From Chryseobacterium sp. SORGH_AS_0447 (GTDB lineage Bacteria > Bacteroidota > Bacteroidia > Flavobacteriales > Weeksellaceae), in assembly GCF_030818695.1 (NCBI RefSeq), contig NZ_JAUTAR010000001.1, forward strand, positions 3,280,501 through 3,344,500: a stretch of DNA of 64,000 nucleotides. The letters run 5' to 3'. A program made the translations under genes and the position numbers. Positions 52,507 to 60,586 of this stretch are shown here, one piece after another (position 1 is the stretch's first letter; every line of letters begins with the position of its first letter). The notes beneath the pieces are model-generated. The model made no database searches. It was given only the letters and a program-made list of their open reading frames with translations, and was not told where the DNA came from.

Positions 52507-54193
52507 ATGAAAAAGATTATTATTTCCCTCATCTTATTTTCTTCCACAGTTTCAGCACAATACACAGACATCAATATTGTAAAGGAAGTTAAGGTAAAGA
52601 ATAAAGGTGTTGTTGTTTCCGCGCACCCGTTGGCGAGCGAAGCCGGAGCGAAAATCCTAAAAGCGGGCGGAAATGCTTATGATGCCATTGTTGCCACGCA
52701 GTATGCCTTAGCTGTCGTCTATCCGCAGGCCGGAAATATCGGCGGTGGCGGATTTTTGGTAGGAGTTAAAAACAACGGTGAAAAGTTTACGCTTGACTAT
52801 CGGGAAACAGCACCCCGTAAAGCTTCGCACGATATGTATGTCGATAAGAACGGGAAGGCTGATACGAATCTTTCACAAAACGGTAGGCTGGCCGTCGGTA
52901 TTCCGGGAAGTGTTGCCGGATTTTTCGCTACGTTAAAATACTGCAGGCTTCCCATGAATCAGCTGATTCAGCCGGCCATCGACTTGGCCGAAAAAGGATT
53001 TGCCATTACCGAACAGGAAGGCGGGCTTATTAAATTCCCATAAAGAACAGTTTCAAAAACACAATTCATCTTCTTTTGCTTTTATTAAAGATGCTCCGTG
53101 GAAAGCGGGTGATATCCTGGTACAGAAAGAGCTGGCTGAAACACTACGATTGATTCAGAAAGAAGGTTTAAAAGGGTTTTACCAGGGAAGAACCGCCAAA
53201 TTGCTGGTCGCTGAAATGAAACGGGGAAACGGGATCATTACCTCAGAAGACCTGAAAAATTATAAAGTGGCGGAACGAAAAGCGCTGGAGTTTGACTATA
53301 AAGGAAGTCACGTTGTTTCGATGCCGCTGCCTTCAAGCGGCGGAATTCTTCTTGCCCAGATGCTGAAAATGGCGGGATACGAAAATCTGGAAAAATACCA
53401 GCAGAACAGCACAAAAGCTGTTCAGATCATGGTGGAAGCCGAAAGAAGGGCTTTTGCCGACAGAGCCGAATATATGGGCGATCCGGATTTTATTCAGGAT
53501 AAAACCGCATACCTGATTTCTGATGATTATCTCAGAAACCGATGGAAAAGCTTCAGCTTTAGCAAAGCCACCCGAAGTGCAGAAGTGGGCAAAATTATCA
53601 GGCAGCCGAAAGAATCTACAGAAACAACCCATATTTCCGTCATCGATAAAGAAGGCAATGCCGCTGCCGTTACGACAACCCTGAACGGATTGTACGGCAG
53701 TAAAGTCATCGTTTCCGGAGCCGGGTTTTTCCTTAATAATGAAATGGACGATTTCTCCATTAAACCCGGCGTTCCGAATATGTTCGGTGCGGTGGGCGGC
53801 GAAGCCAATTCCATTCAGCCGAATAAAAGGATGCTTTCTTCGATGACGCCCACCATCGTCCTAAAAAACGGAAAACCGTATATGGTTGTCGGAACCCCGG
53901 GCGGGACAACTATTCCTACCTCGGTTTATCAATCGATTGTGGATGTTATTGATTTTAAATTAAATGCCAACATTTCCGTTAATTCCCCGAAATTCCATCA
54001 CCAATGGCTTCCCGAAGCTGTTGCCTTTGAAAAGAACTTCCCTGAGACCACCATTAGTGAGATAGAAAAACTGGGCTACAAAGCCGAAAGATGGAACCAG
54101 ATCGGCAGAACCGAAATGATCCTGATTGATGAAACCGGAAATATTCATGCGGTCGCCGATGGCCGCGGCGATGATTCTGTGGCGGTGGAATAA
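52507..54193 (+). pseudogene. ggt: Gamma-glutamyltransferase gene with one frameshift
   Basis: The frame from ATG 52507 (signal peptide, then GGNAYDAIVATQYALAVVYP, NIGGGGFLVG, DYRETAPRKA) stops at 53043 with GGLIKFP. The rest continues in the +1 shifted frame: AGLLNSHKEQFQKHNSS, the catalytic Thr in TTHISVIDKEGNAAAVTTT, NNEMDDFS and GTPGGTTIPTSVYQS, to 54193. Removing one G from the GG at 53020-53021 (GAAGGCGGG to GAAGCGGG) restores a ~561-residue protein of normal GGT length. GGT degrades glutathione in the periplasm. All catalytic motifs survive, so a recent mutation or sequencing error is likely. Confidence 0.9.
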
Positions 54194-54237
54194 TGACAGA
54201 TTACCTTTAATTTGGGATAAGCCTTTGAAAATATCCC

Positions 54238-55467
54238 CTATCCTGCGTAAAGCTGCTCAAAATAATTCCCCAGGGTTGCCAGGCGTTCATGGCTGTTATG
54301 GTTGATGTAGTTCAGGAACATCTTTTCCGTACTGTGGCCGGTGGCCTGCATCAGCAAAGGAGTCGGGATCTTTCCATAGAAGTTGGATGCGAAGCTCCGC
54401 CTGCCGATGTGGCTGCTGATGACTTCCCATTTTTTTACAAAAGTGTCCTCCGAACGGTGGCCGGTTCGCTTTCTGGCATTGATCTGTTCATTGATCCCTG
54501 CCAGTCTGGCAATCTTCCTGATCCGGCGGTTATAAATGTCATGGTCGATGGGATCGGGAAAGCAATAGTCATTTTCCTTCAGAATATTCAAAACAACAGG
54601 ATGAAGCGGAAGAATAATTTCTTTACGTGTTTTCTGCTGTATAAAAGTAATATACATCCGGCTCCCTGTTTCCGAAAGCTGACTTTTATTGAAAACCATG
54701 AAATCTGAAATCCGCTGTCCCGTATAGCAGCTGATCAGCAGCCAGTCTTTGGCTGTTACATATTCTTCAGGAACTTCGGTCTGCTTTATTTTTGCGATCT
54801 CAGATTCGGTAAGGATAATGATGCGGGCAGGCTTTTTCTCCCTGCGGACTTCCAGTTCCCGTACGTGGGTTACCATTCCTTTTTTTTCAGCAAAATTCAG
54901 GATGGTCTTTACAAAATGAATAGTCCTGTGAAGCGTATTTTCGCTGTACTCCTCTTTTTTTCCGAAGATAAAAAAATCACGGACAAACTCTGCATTGATA
55001 TTTGTGAGGATCAGACGTCTATGAAGAAACCCTTCAAAACGTTGGAGAAGCCTGAAGAATACGAGATAGCGTTTGTACGTAGAATGGCAGATCATCTCTT
55101 TACGGACAGTGATATAAGAAAGAGTAAGGCTTAGAAATGAATTTTCCGGCTGCTGCAAAGCCTTGGCTGTGATGATTTCACTAAGCTTTTTTGAAATTCC
55201 TGTCTTGGTAACTGCTTTCTTACCCGTTTTGCGCTGCCTGATGTATTCAGCCAATTCCACTTTAATACGATCCAAAACCGCGCTGATGTTTTTATTTTTT
55301 TTCAGGTAAATATTTTTCGGACGTTCCTTTTCAGCATCCCATTCCTGAGGAGCCATCATGATACCGGTAAGAAAAACAAAATCCAGACGAAATGACTCAT
55401 CCAGAACACGTAGATAAATAGGGCCGGAAACTTTTTGTGTTTCCGGAAGATAAAAAGTAAAATTCAT
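54238..55467 (-). CDS. Tyrosine recombinase (phage-integrase family, candidate DNA invertase)
   Basis: This is a 409-residue protein. An arm-binding-like N-terminus (MNFTFYLPETQKVSG ... APQEWDAEKERPKN) and a SAM-like core-binding domain (about 105-210) precede the catalytic domain: first Arg in SCYTGQRISDF, Lys around QQKTRKEIILPL, HxxR in SSHIGRRSFAS, His in ATGHSTEKM and the nucleophile Tyr in FLNYINHN. All catalytic residues are present. Bacteroidota invertases and transposon integrases share this layout. Its upstream region carries two inverted core-like sites, and its apparent promoter lies between them, so inversion of that segment is its likely local job. Confidence 0.92.
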   Translation of the reverse strand: MNFTFYLPETQKVSGPIYLRVLDESFRLDFVFLTGIMMAPQEWDAEKERPKNIYLKKNKNISAVLDRIKVELAEYIRQRKTGKKAVTKTGISKKLSEIITAKALQQPENSFLSLTLSYITVRKEMICHSTYKRYLVFFRLLQRFEGFLHRRLILTNINAEFVRDFFIFGKKEEYSENTLHRTIHFVKTILNFAEKKGMVTHVRELEVRREKKPARIIILTESEIAKIKQTEVPEEYVTAKDWLLISCYTGQRISDFMVFNKSQLSETGSRMYITFIQQKTRKEIILPLHPVVLNILKENDYCFPDPIDHDIYNRRIRKIARLAGINEQINARKRTGHRSEDTFVKKWEVISSHIGRRSFASNFYGKIPTPLLMQATGHSTEKMFLNYINHNSHERLATLGNYFEQLYAG

Positions 55468-55512
55468 TGGTATATTTAATCATTTTCTGGCTGCTAAAAT
55501 AACAATAAAAAG

Positions 55513-55532
55513 TAGTCCTATCTAGACTACTT
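55513..55532 (+). repeat. Left inverted repeat / recombinase core-like site
   Basis: TAGTCCTATCTAGACTACTT is repeated in reverse complement at 55716-55735 (20 of 20). With the two bases upstream the site reads AGTAGTC, CTATCTA, GACTACT: 7-bp inverted arms around a 7-bp asymmetric spacer, the usual build of a tyrosine recombinase crossover site. Confidence 0.85.
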
Positions 55533-55715
55533 ATATGCACAAATATAGACAAAATATTGATACCACAAAAAAAAATAAAACATTGTTTTATAAGTATTTA
55601 TAACTCATCCATAAGTGTTTATTGTTTAAAAAAATTACTGTTTTCGTTTGCTTTAATATAAATCTTCATCAAAAACACAATATAAATTATTGAACTGCAA
55701 ATCAGTTGAATGCAA
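55533..55715. other. Candidate invertible promoter segment (183 bp)
   Basis: This very AT-rich segment between the two inverted core-like sites has no gene. It carries a near-consensus promoter on the minus strand toward the recombinase (55540-55569) and a weaker promoter-like pair on the plus strand (TTG 55622-55624, 18 bp, TTCGTTTG 55643-55650). Inversion would exchange which side each promoter serves. Confidence 0.65.
55540..55569 (-). promoter_or_regulatory. Promoter inside the invertible segment, now facing the recombinase
   Basis: On the minus strand TTTG (55569-55566), an 18-bp spacer and TATATTTG (55547-55540) match the flavobacterial consensus well. The predicted start of transcription is about 55534, at the very edge of the left repeat, 67 nt before the recombinase ATG (55467). 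Confidence 0.7.
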
Positions 55716-55735
55716 AAGTAGTCTAGATAGGACTA
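55716..55735 (-). repeat. Right inverted repeat / recombinase core-like site
   Basis: This is an exact reverse complement of 55513-55532. Read on the minus strand the site is ATAGTC, CTATCTA, GACTACT. The spacer CTATCTA is identical to the left site but in opposite orientation, so recombination between the two would invert rather than delete the 183 bp. Confidence 0.85.
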
Positions 55736-56325
55736 TGTTTAAAATTAGAGATGTAAAACAAGCATTAATCTGACAACTTAATGTTCATTTATTCAGAACC
55801 GAATGCGTTTAAGAATAACTTTAATTTAGAGAAAACGATAACCACTAGTATAAACTATAAGTAGAAGCATGACAATTTTTTAATTACAAGATAAACACAA
55901 TACAGAACATGATGAAGAACACAATTTTTATACTTACTTCGGAACAAACCGCTCCAATCCTTTTAATATAGGACACAGATATTTTCTGCCACAAATCCAA
56001 GACCGCTTTGTTTTCCGATTCTTATTTCTAAAAAAAATTCTCAGGAGTTTCTTTTAAAGGTATAAAGATCAATCCGAAATTCTTATCAAAGGATCAGGTT
56101 TGCGATACAAAAGAATCAGAAATTTTAATGAATAATAAAAACCTGAAAAAGTATGATAATTAAAACGGCACCAACATAAAATATGAAATTCTAATAAAAA
56201 AGTAATGATGATTGATCTATTAAAGTATCTGTGGTTTAATTATAATAGATGACCAACTCGTATATAACTGCTTTTTATATACTGATCTTTAATTATTAAT
56301 ATAACAACCTTTTATAAAATTTCAA
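55736..56325. other. 590-bp AT-rich stretch without a gene
   Basis: It lies between the right inverted repeat and the first VGIN gene. No frame longer than about 30 codons with a plausible start was found and no clear promoter or terminator was seen. It would be a long 5' leader if the VGIN genes are driven from the invertible segment, or it may be the decayed remains of a gene. Confidence 0.5.
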
Positions 56326-56571
56326 ATGAAAAAAACATTATTAACGGCCGGTATTATTTTATCGGGCCTTGTTTACAGCCAGGTAGGCATCAACAACAAT
56401 ACACCCAAAGCGACATTGGATGTGACTGCAAACACCACTGACGGCAGCAAGCCGGAAGGAATGATTGCCCCTCGCCTGACCGGCGACCAGATCAAATCTG
56501 CTGATGCCAGCTACGGAACCGATCAGAAAGGAAAATTGATCGGGATTAAACTTAAACAGGCTCATAGATAA
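56326..56571 (+). pseudogene. Truncated VGIN surface-protein gene
   Basis: This is an 81-residue frame. A signal peptide (residues 1-18) is followed by QVGINNNTPKATLDVTANTT and GMIAPRLTGDQIKSADASYG. In the full-length members of this group that I recall, a YGTDQ.G block is followed by a long C-terminal region. Here the sequence leaves the pattern after YGTDQKGK and stops within 12 residues. It may be a 3'-truncated paralog or a short secreted peptide. It is 34 bp upstream of the 601-residue VGIN gene. Confidence 0.65.
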
Positions 56572-56605
56572 AAAAAATATCATTTAACACAAAAAATCTG
56601 AAAAA

Positions 56606-58411
56606 ATGAAATACATACATAATTTGTTCACGTTAATATTTTTTATTAATATCAATATATCTGCACAGGTGGGCATCAATACAGACAAGCCCAATGCATA
56701 TGCTGGGCTTCATATCTCTGAAAGGAAAGATCCGGCAAGCACAAATCCCGACAAATATAATGGGATCATCATTCAGCGTTATACCGAAGCACAGCGGGAT
56801 ACGCAGCTTACTCCGAATATGACTGCCGGGCAAAACAGTCTGATGATATTTAATACCACCGAAAACTGTTACAACTATTGGAACAGTGAAGATAATGAAT
56901 GGAAAAGCCTTTGCGGACGATTTGGAAAAGGCACGTTTTCTTATAATTGTAATGCAGATGTGACTGTTCATGGTATTTACAGCAAAGGAAAAGAACTCAC
57001 TACATCCCATTATCTTAGTGTCAAAGTAACGGTTACAAAACCTGGATCTTATGAGATTGCAGGAACAACCAACAATGGATACAACTTTTACAAGACGGGG
57101 ACTTTTCTGACGACCGGCAGCTTTACAGTGAATATTCCCGGAACTGGGATCCCGGCAAATACTAACACTGCAGGTGGTGGCGATACTGTAGCTATTACAA
57201 ACAATGGAGTTTCTCAGCCATGTTCTCCACCTGTACAGGTCCCGGTACTTCCGGACTCGGGAACATACACTATGAGCTGCGGTTCGGCTATTGTGAATGG
57301 AGTTTATAAAGTAGGTACCGCACTTACTTCAAGCAATACCATTACTTTACCGGTAAATGTGACAGCGTTGGGAAGCTATACCGTTACCACCAACACGGTG
57401 GACGGAATTTCTTTTAGTGCTTCAGGTACTTTTACAGCAACAGGTAACCAAAACATCACGCTAAACGGGACAGGAACACCCACCTCTACAGCTATAAAAA
57501 AGTTAACGATAACATCAGATAGCGAGGGTGGCGTTTCCAAATCGTGTAATGTAAATGTGATTGTAGTTATTCCTAAAAAAATATTATTGACTATAGGAAC
57601 TTCTCCTAATGGATATGGTTATAATTTTTCCGGTACAGCAGCCTCAAATGGACTTATCACAACGGCAGCTAATTATGGAACGCTTGCTAATAGCGTCGTT
57701 AAATATGAAGGCTGGGACCAGATCATAAACGGAACAAATGCACCATCAGCAGCTCAGCTTACTGGTTGGACAACAGGCAGCAATCCCGTAGACATTATTG
57801 TAATAGGGTACTCTTGGGCAGCAAGTACCACCGAAGCCCAAATACTTGCAAACTATATTGCGAAAGGAGGCGTTGTATTGGCATTCTCTGAAAGCACCGG
57901 GGGGATGCAAAACTTATTAAGAATAGTATTTGATGCTTCAGTTTCTACGGGAAGTATAAATAGTGCGGGCGCGTTGTACAAATTACCTCTCACAAATGAT
58001 TCTATTTTGAATGGCCCTTTTGGTGACATCAGGGGATTACAATGGGGAGAAGATGCTTCCTCAACAACTTACGCCACGGGATTACCTTCCAGCGAAATAA
58101 CTGTATATTCTGGTGATACCAATATATCAACAGCTAATCCGGCAGGAACCATAGGCCGTGTTACAGCATTCAGGCACAATACCCTCAATTTTATTTGGGT
58201 AGGTGATGGCGGTTTTAACTCTAATAATGGCGGTACTTCGGATACTATTTGTCCATTCGTTTTAAATGCCAACAATTTTCCTGTATTTAAGCCTAATTAT
58301 GGAAATGGAGCTGCTGCTTATAAGATGAATGTATATAATTCAATATTTACAGCCAATGCTTTTGCTTGGGCTCTCGACAAAGCGGAGCACAATGGTATTA
58401 ATAAATATTAA
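56606..58411 (+). CDS. Secreted VGIN surface protein with two internal repeats
   Basis: This is a 601-residue protein. A signal peptide (residues 1-20) is followed by QVGINTDKPNAYAGLHISER. Two ~95-residue beta-rich repeats come next: GTFSYNC...GVSQPC (about 109-205) and GTYTMSC...GVSKSC (about 220-315), each with paired Cys and a TFTATG/TFLTTG strand. The C-terminal half (320-601, VDIIVIGYSWAASTTEAQIL, YIAKGGVVLAFSE, WVGDGGFNSNNGG) looks like a separate alpha/beta domain recalling ThuA/GATase-like folds, a tentative call. It is probably exported and surface-exposed, and lies downstream of the candidate promoter switch. Confidence 0.8.
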   Translation: MKYIHNLFTLIFFININISAQVGINTDKPNAYAGLHISERKDPASTNPDKYNGIIIQRYTEAQRDTQLTPNMTAGQNSLMIFNTTENCYNYWNSEDNEWKSLCGRFGKGTFSYNCNADVTVHGIYSKGKELTTSHYLSVKVTVTKPGSYEIAGTTNNGYNFYKTGTFLTTGSFTVNIPGTGIPANTNTAGGGDTVAITNNGVSQPCSPPVQVPVLPDSGTYTMSCGSAIVNGVYKVGTALTSSNTITLPVNVTALGSYTVTTNTVDGISFSASGTFTATGNQNITLNGTGTPTSTAIKKLTITSDSEGGVSKSCNVNVIVVIPKKILLTIGTSPNGYGYNFSGTAASNGLITTAANYGTLANSVVKYEGWDQIINGTNAPSAAQLTGWTTGSNPVDIIVIGYSWAASTTEAQILANYIAKGGVVLAFSESTGGMQNLLRIVFDASVSTGSINSAGALYKLPLTNDSILNGPFGDIRGLQWGEDASSTTYATGLPSSEITVYSGDTNISTANPAGTIGRVTAFRHNTLNFIWVGDGGFNSNNGGTSDTICPFVLNANNFPVFKPNYGNGAAAYKMNVYNSIFTANAFAWALDKAEHNGINKY

Positions 58412-58429
58412 TCGATTTTAATATTTTGG

Positions 58430-58640
58430 TTTTCAAACCATCCGTATGAAACAAATGATGAGAGAGAAGGTTGCAGAAAGCGGGATAGAAATATCCCGCA
58501 TCTGTAATCTTATGAAATGTACCAAGGATGATATAGGGAAATGTACCTGTCCAATGATCTGGATCCAAAAATACTTTTAATATAAAGCAAATTGCTAATA
58601 TCAAAAGGAGAAATATCCTTTTACTAATTACTGCTAGCTT
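58430..58640 (+). pseudogene. Decayed copy of the small HTH 'transposase-like' gene
   Basis: The frame at 58446 (MKQMMREKVAESGIEISRIC, NLMKCTKDDIG) aligns with residues 7-40 of the protein at 58988 (RVYETEIEHMRICKFFDCTEKEI). After DDIG the match continues in a shifted frame (MYLSNDLDPKILLI, then a stop where Trp is expected, then SKLL). The upstream frame without an ATG (GFQTIR) matches NFKKIH. So it is a frameshifted, truncated paralog. Confidence 0.7.
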
Positions 58641-58987
58641 ATCACTGACTTCTATATTAACGTGAATTCGACAGTATTTAAATAGAAATAAACTAAAAAA
58701 GAAGGAGGGTGATCAGAAATCTTCAAATAGTCTCCTTTTAAAAGATGCGCCATAAGATCCTGTGCTATATAAAACTGTTAATCAAATGTTTACCAAGTAT
58801 ACAGCCAGCCTGTCTACTTCGAGATTACGTTATCTAAAACTTTAGATCGAAGGTACTGTAGCATAATCATCAAAATATCCCAATGCCTTCAATTAAATAC
58901 AGAACCTATTTCAATACAAATTGTTAAATCATAACAATGCGAAAAGCGGGCTGAAACCGATATTTTAAAATAAAAACATAAAAGATA
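58641..58987. other. Gap between HTH pseudogene and HTH gene
   Basis: This ~350-bp AT-rich stretch contains an imperfect hairpin near 58706-58745 (AAGGAG ... CTCCTT followed by T) that may be a terminator. Nothing else was identified. Confidence 0.35.
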
Positions 58988-59446
58988 ATGAATTTCAAAA
59001 AAATACACATCGGAGAACTGATCAAACAGCGGGTATACGAAACCGAAATCGAACATATGCGGATCTGTAAATTCTTCGACTGCACTGAAAAGGAAATCGC
59101 TGAAATGTATGAAGCTGAAAACCTATACCCGGATGTGATTATGAAATGGTGCAAGCTTCTAGAATACGATTTTTTCAGAATCTACACTCAGCATTTGATC
59201 CTTTACGCTCCTATTAATCAAGAGAAATACAGCAAGAAAAAAACCGGTAAATCAGCATTGCCTTCCTTCCGTAAGAGCATTTATACCCAGGAAGTCATCG
59301 AATTTATTTTAGAGCTTATCCTTACCGGCCAGAAAACCAAAACAGAAATCATAAGTGATTATAACATTCCTAAAACAACTTTATATAAATGGCTGCAAAA
59401 ATACAGTGCAACAGAGGGGAAAAAAGAAAAAAACAATGATGTATAA
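58988..59446 (+). CDS. Small HTH protein of the Chryseobacterium 'transposase-like' group (larger type)
   Basis: This is a 152-residue protein. The N-terminal half (IHIGELIKQRVYETEIEHMR ... CTEKEIAEMYE, then WCKLLEYDFFRIYTQHLILY) resembles a small regulator-like helical domain. The C-terminal half (IYTQEVIEFILELILTGQKT, then IISDYNIPKTTLYKWLQKYS) is a helix-turn-helix of the IS3-OrfA type. No transposase catalytic domain, inverted repeats or OrfB follow, so a DNA-binding regulator is at least as likely as a mobile-element protein. A decayed copy lies at 58430. Confidence 0.75.
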   Translation: MNFKKIHIGELIKQRVYETEIEHMRICKFFDCTEKEIAEMYEAENLYPDVIMKWCKLLEYDFFRIYTQHLILYAPINQEKYSKKKTGKSALPSFRKSIYTQEVIEFILELILTGQKTKTEIISDYNIPKTTLYKWLQKYSATEGKKEKNNDV

Positions 59447-59616
59447 AATAAGCGTCTATAACTTTATTCAAACTTCAGCTTGTGTCTGCACATTTAACAG
59501 ATCATACGATCAAGAAAATAGACAAAAAATGTTTACATCTTACAAGAATTATATTCATCATAAAGAATATTTCAACAGGATTAATCTAACGTATTAAATG
59601 AGTGTAACATAATATA

Positions 59617-59835
59617 ATGACGATGAAGAATAAAAGAAAAAATAAAACTCCACAAAATATAGTGCTCATCGGTAAAAAAAAAGCAGAAATCACTAAAATT
59701 CTAGGTGAGAATTATACGATTGACCTGGATGGGAATATGGTTTATACGATAAGAAGAATGGTTTTTTTCACTCAGAGGATTTGTATTGGATTTAACGAAG
59801 CCGGGATTAGCGACAGCATTCACAGCGTGGGTTGA
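59617..59835 (+). CDS. Small protein, function unknown
   Basis: This is a 72-residue protein with a basic N-terminus (MTMKNKRKNKTPQ), then KKAEITKILGENYTIDLDGN, a strand MVYTIRRMVFFTQRICIGF and a short tail. The order (helix ending LGE, then Tyr-containing strands ending in F) recalls the small BamE/SmpA fold, but there is no signal peptide and the resemblance is weak. It sits between the two HTH genes. Confidence 0.5.
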   Translation: MTMKNKRKNKTPQNIVLIGKKKAEITKILGENYTIDLDGNMVYTIRRMVFFTQRICIGFNEAGISDSIHSVG

Positions 59836-60036
59836 TTTTCATCTCTGTTATACAGGAATATTTACACAACTTAATATCATACTTGGAAGGTCTAATACAT
59901 TCAATGAATGCTTCCGGCATCACCAGATACTATTGCAGGATAAGAATACTTACACTTGAATCCAGATATTCTCATCATAATCAGCTCCCTTGCTATCAAG
60001 CATTACATTTAATACTATTAAAAACAATTATTATCT

Positions 60037-60354
60037 ATGAAGCATCCAAACTATAAAAAAATTTATGGCGATATGATTACCATGAAGTTTCCCGATAAGC
60101 AGGAAATCTGCAGGAGCATACTCGACAAATCGAAACTAAGCACCATTGATATCATCGATCTACAAAAAAAAATATTCGGAATAGATAATATTTCAATGGG
60201 ACAGTCTAATCAGCGCTATAAATCCTACGACAAATCTACGATACTGAAAATCTTAGACTATCAAGAGAAGAACGGACTTAACAATAATGAACTGGCAAGA
60301 CATTTTAATTTAAGCAGAAATACCGTAGCCAAATGGAAAAAACTGTTTCAGTAA
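60037..60354 (+). CDS. Small HTH protein of the Chryseobacterium 'transposase-like' group (smaller type)
   Basis: This is a 105-residue protein with an N-terminal helical region (HPNYKKIYGDMITMKFPDKQ, STIDIIDLQKKIFG) and a C-terminal helix-turn-helix (KSYDKSTILKILDYQEKNGL, LARHFNLSRNTVAKWKKLF). It has the same general design as the 152-residue protein at 58988 but another family. It has no catalytic transposase part. A DNA-binding or regulatory role is inferred. Confidence 0.75.
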   Translation: MKHPNYKKIYGDMITMKFPDKQEICRSILDKSKLSTIDIIDLQKKIFGIDNISMGQSNQRYKSYDKSTILKILDYQEKNGLNNNELARHFNLSRNTVAKWKKLFQ

Positions 60355-60586
60355 TCTGCATTTTTAAAAAATCTTTCACACATTTATTATAAGCAGAGAA
60401 TCTAATAAAGTTTAATATAAACGGATTGTATTTTAATCTTATTGAAATCAAGAGGCTATATCTTACGATCTTAATTCATTCGGTGCAATTATTAATTTCC
60501 GTACGATCGAAACAAAACAAATATTTCATGACTTTTATCATTAATCCCATAAATTTCCTTATTTTTCGGGACTAAATTCGGTTTCA

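Noticed and set aside
55781..55864. 27-residue frame MFIYSEPNAFKNNF...
   Set aside because: Too short, no signal, no neighbour coupling; treated as chance within the AT-rich stretch.
59832..60056. 74-residue frame after the small protein at 59617
   Set aside because: It needs a rare start codon, overlaps both neighbours and has no recognisable pattern.
58988..60354. A complete insertion sequence formed by the small HTH genes
   Set aside because: No DDE or HUH catalytic region, no second frame of IS3 type and no terminal inverted repeats or target duplications were found.
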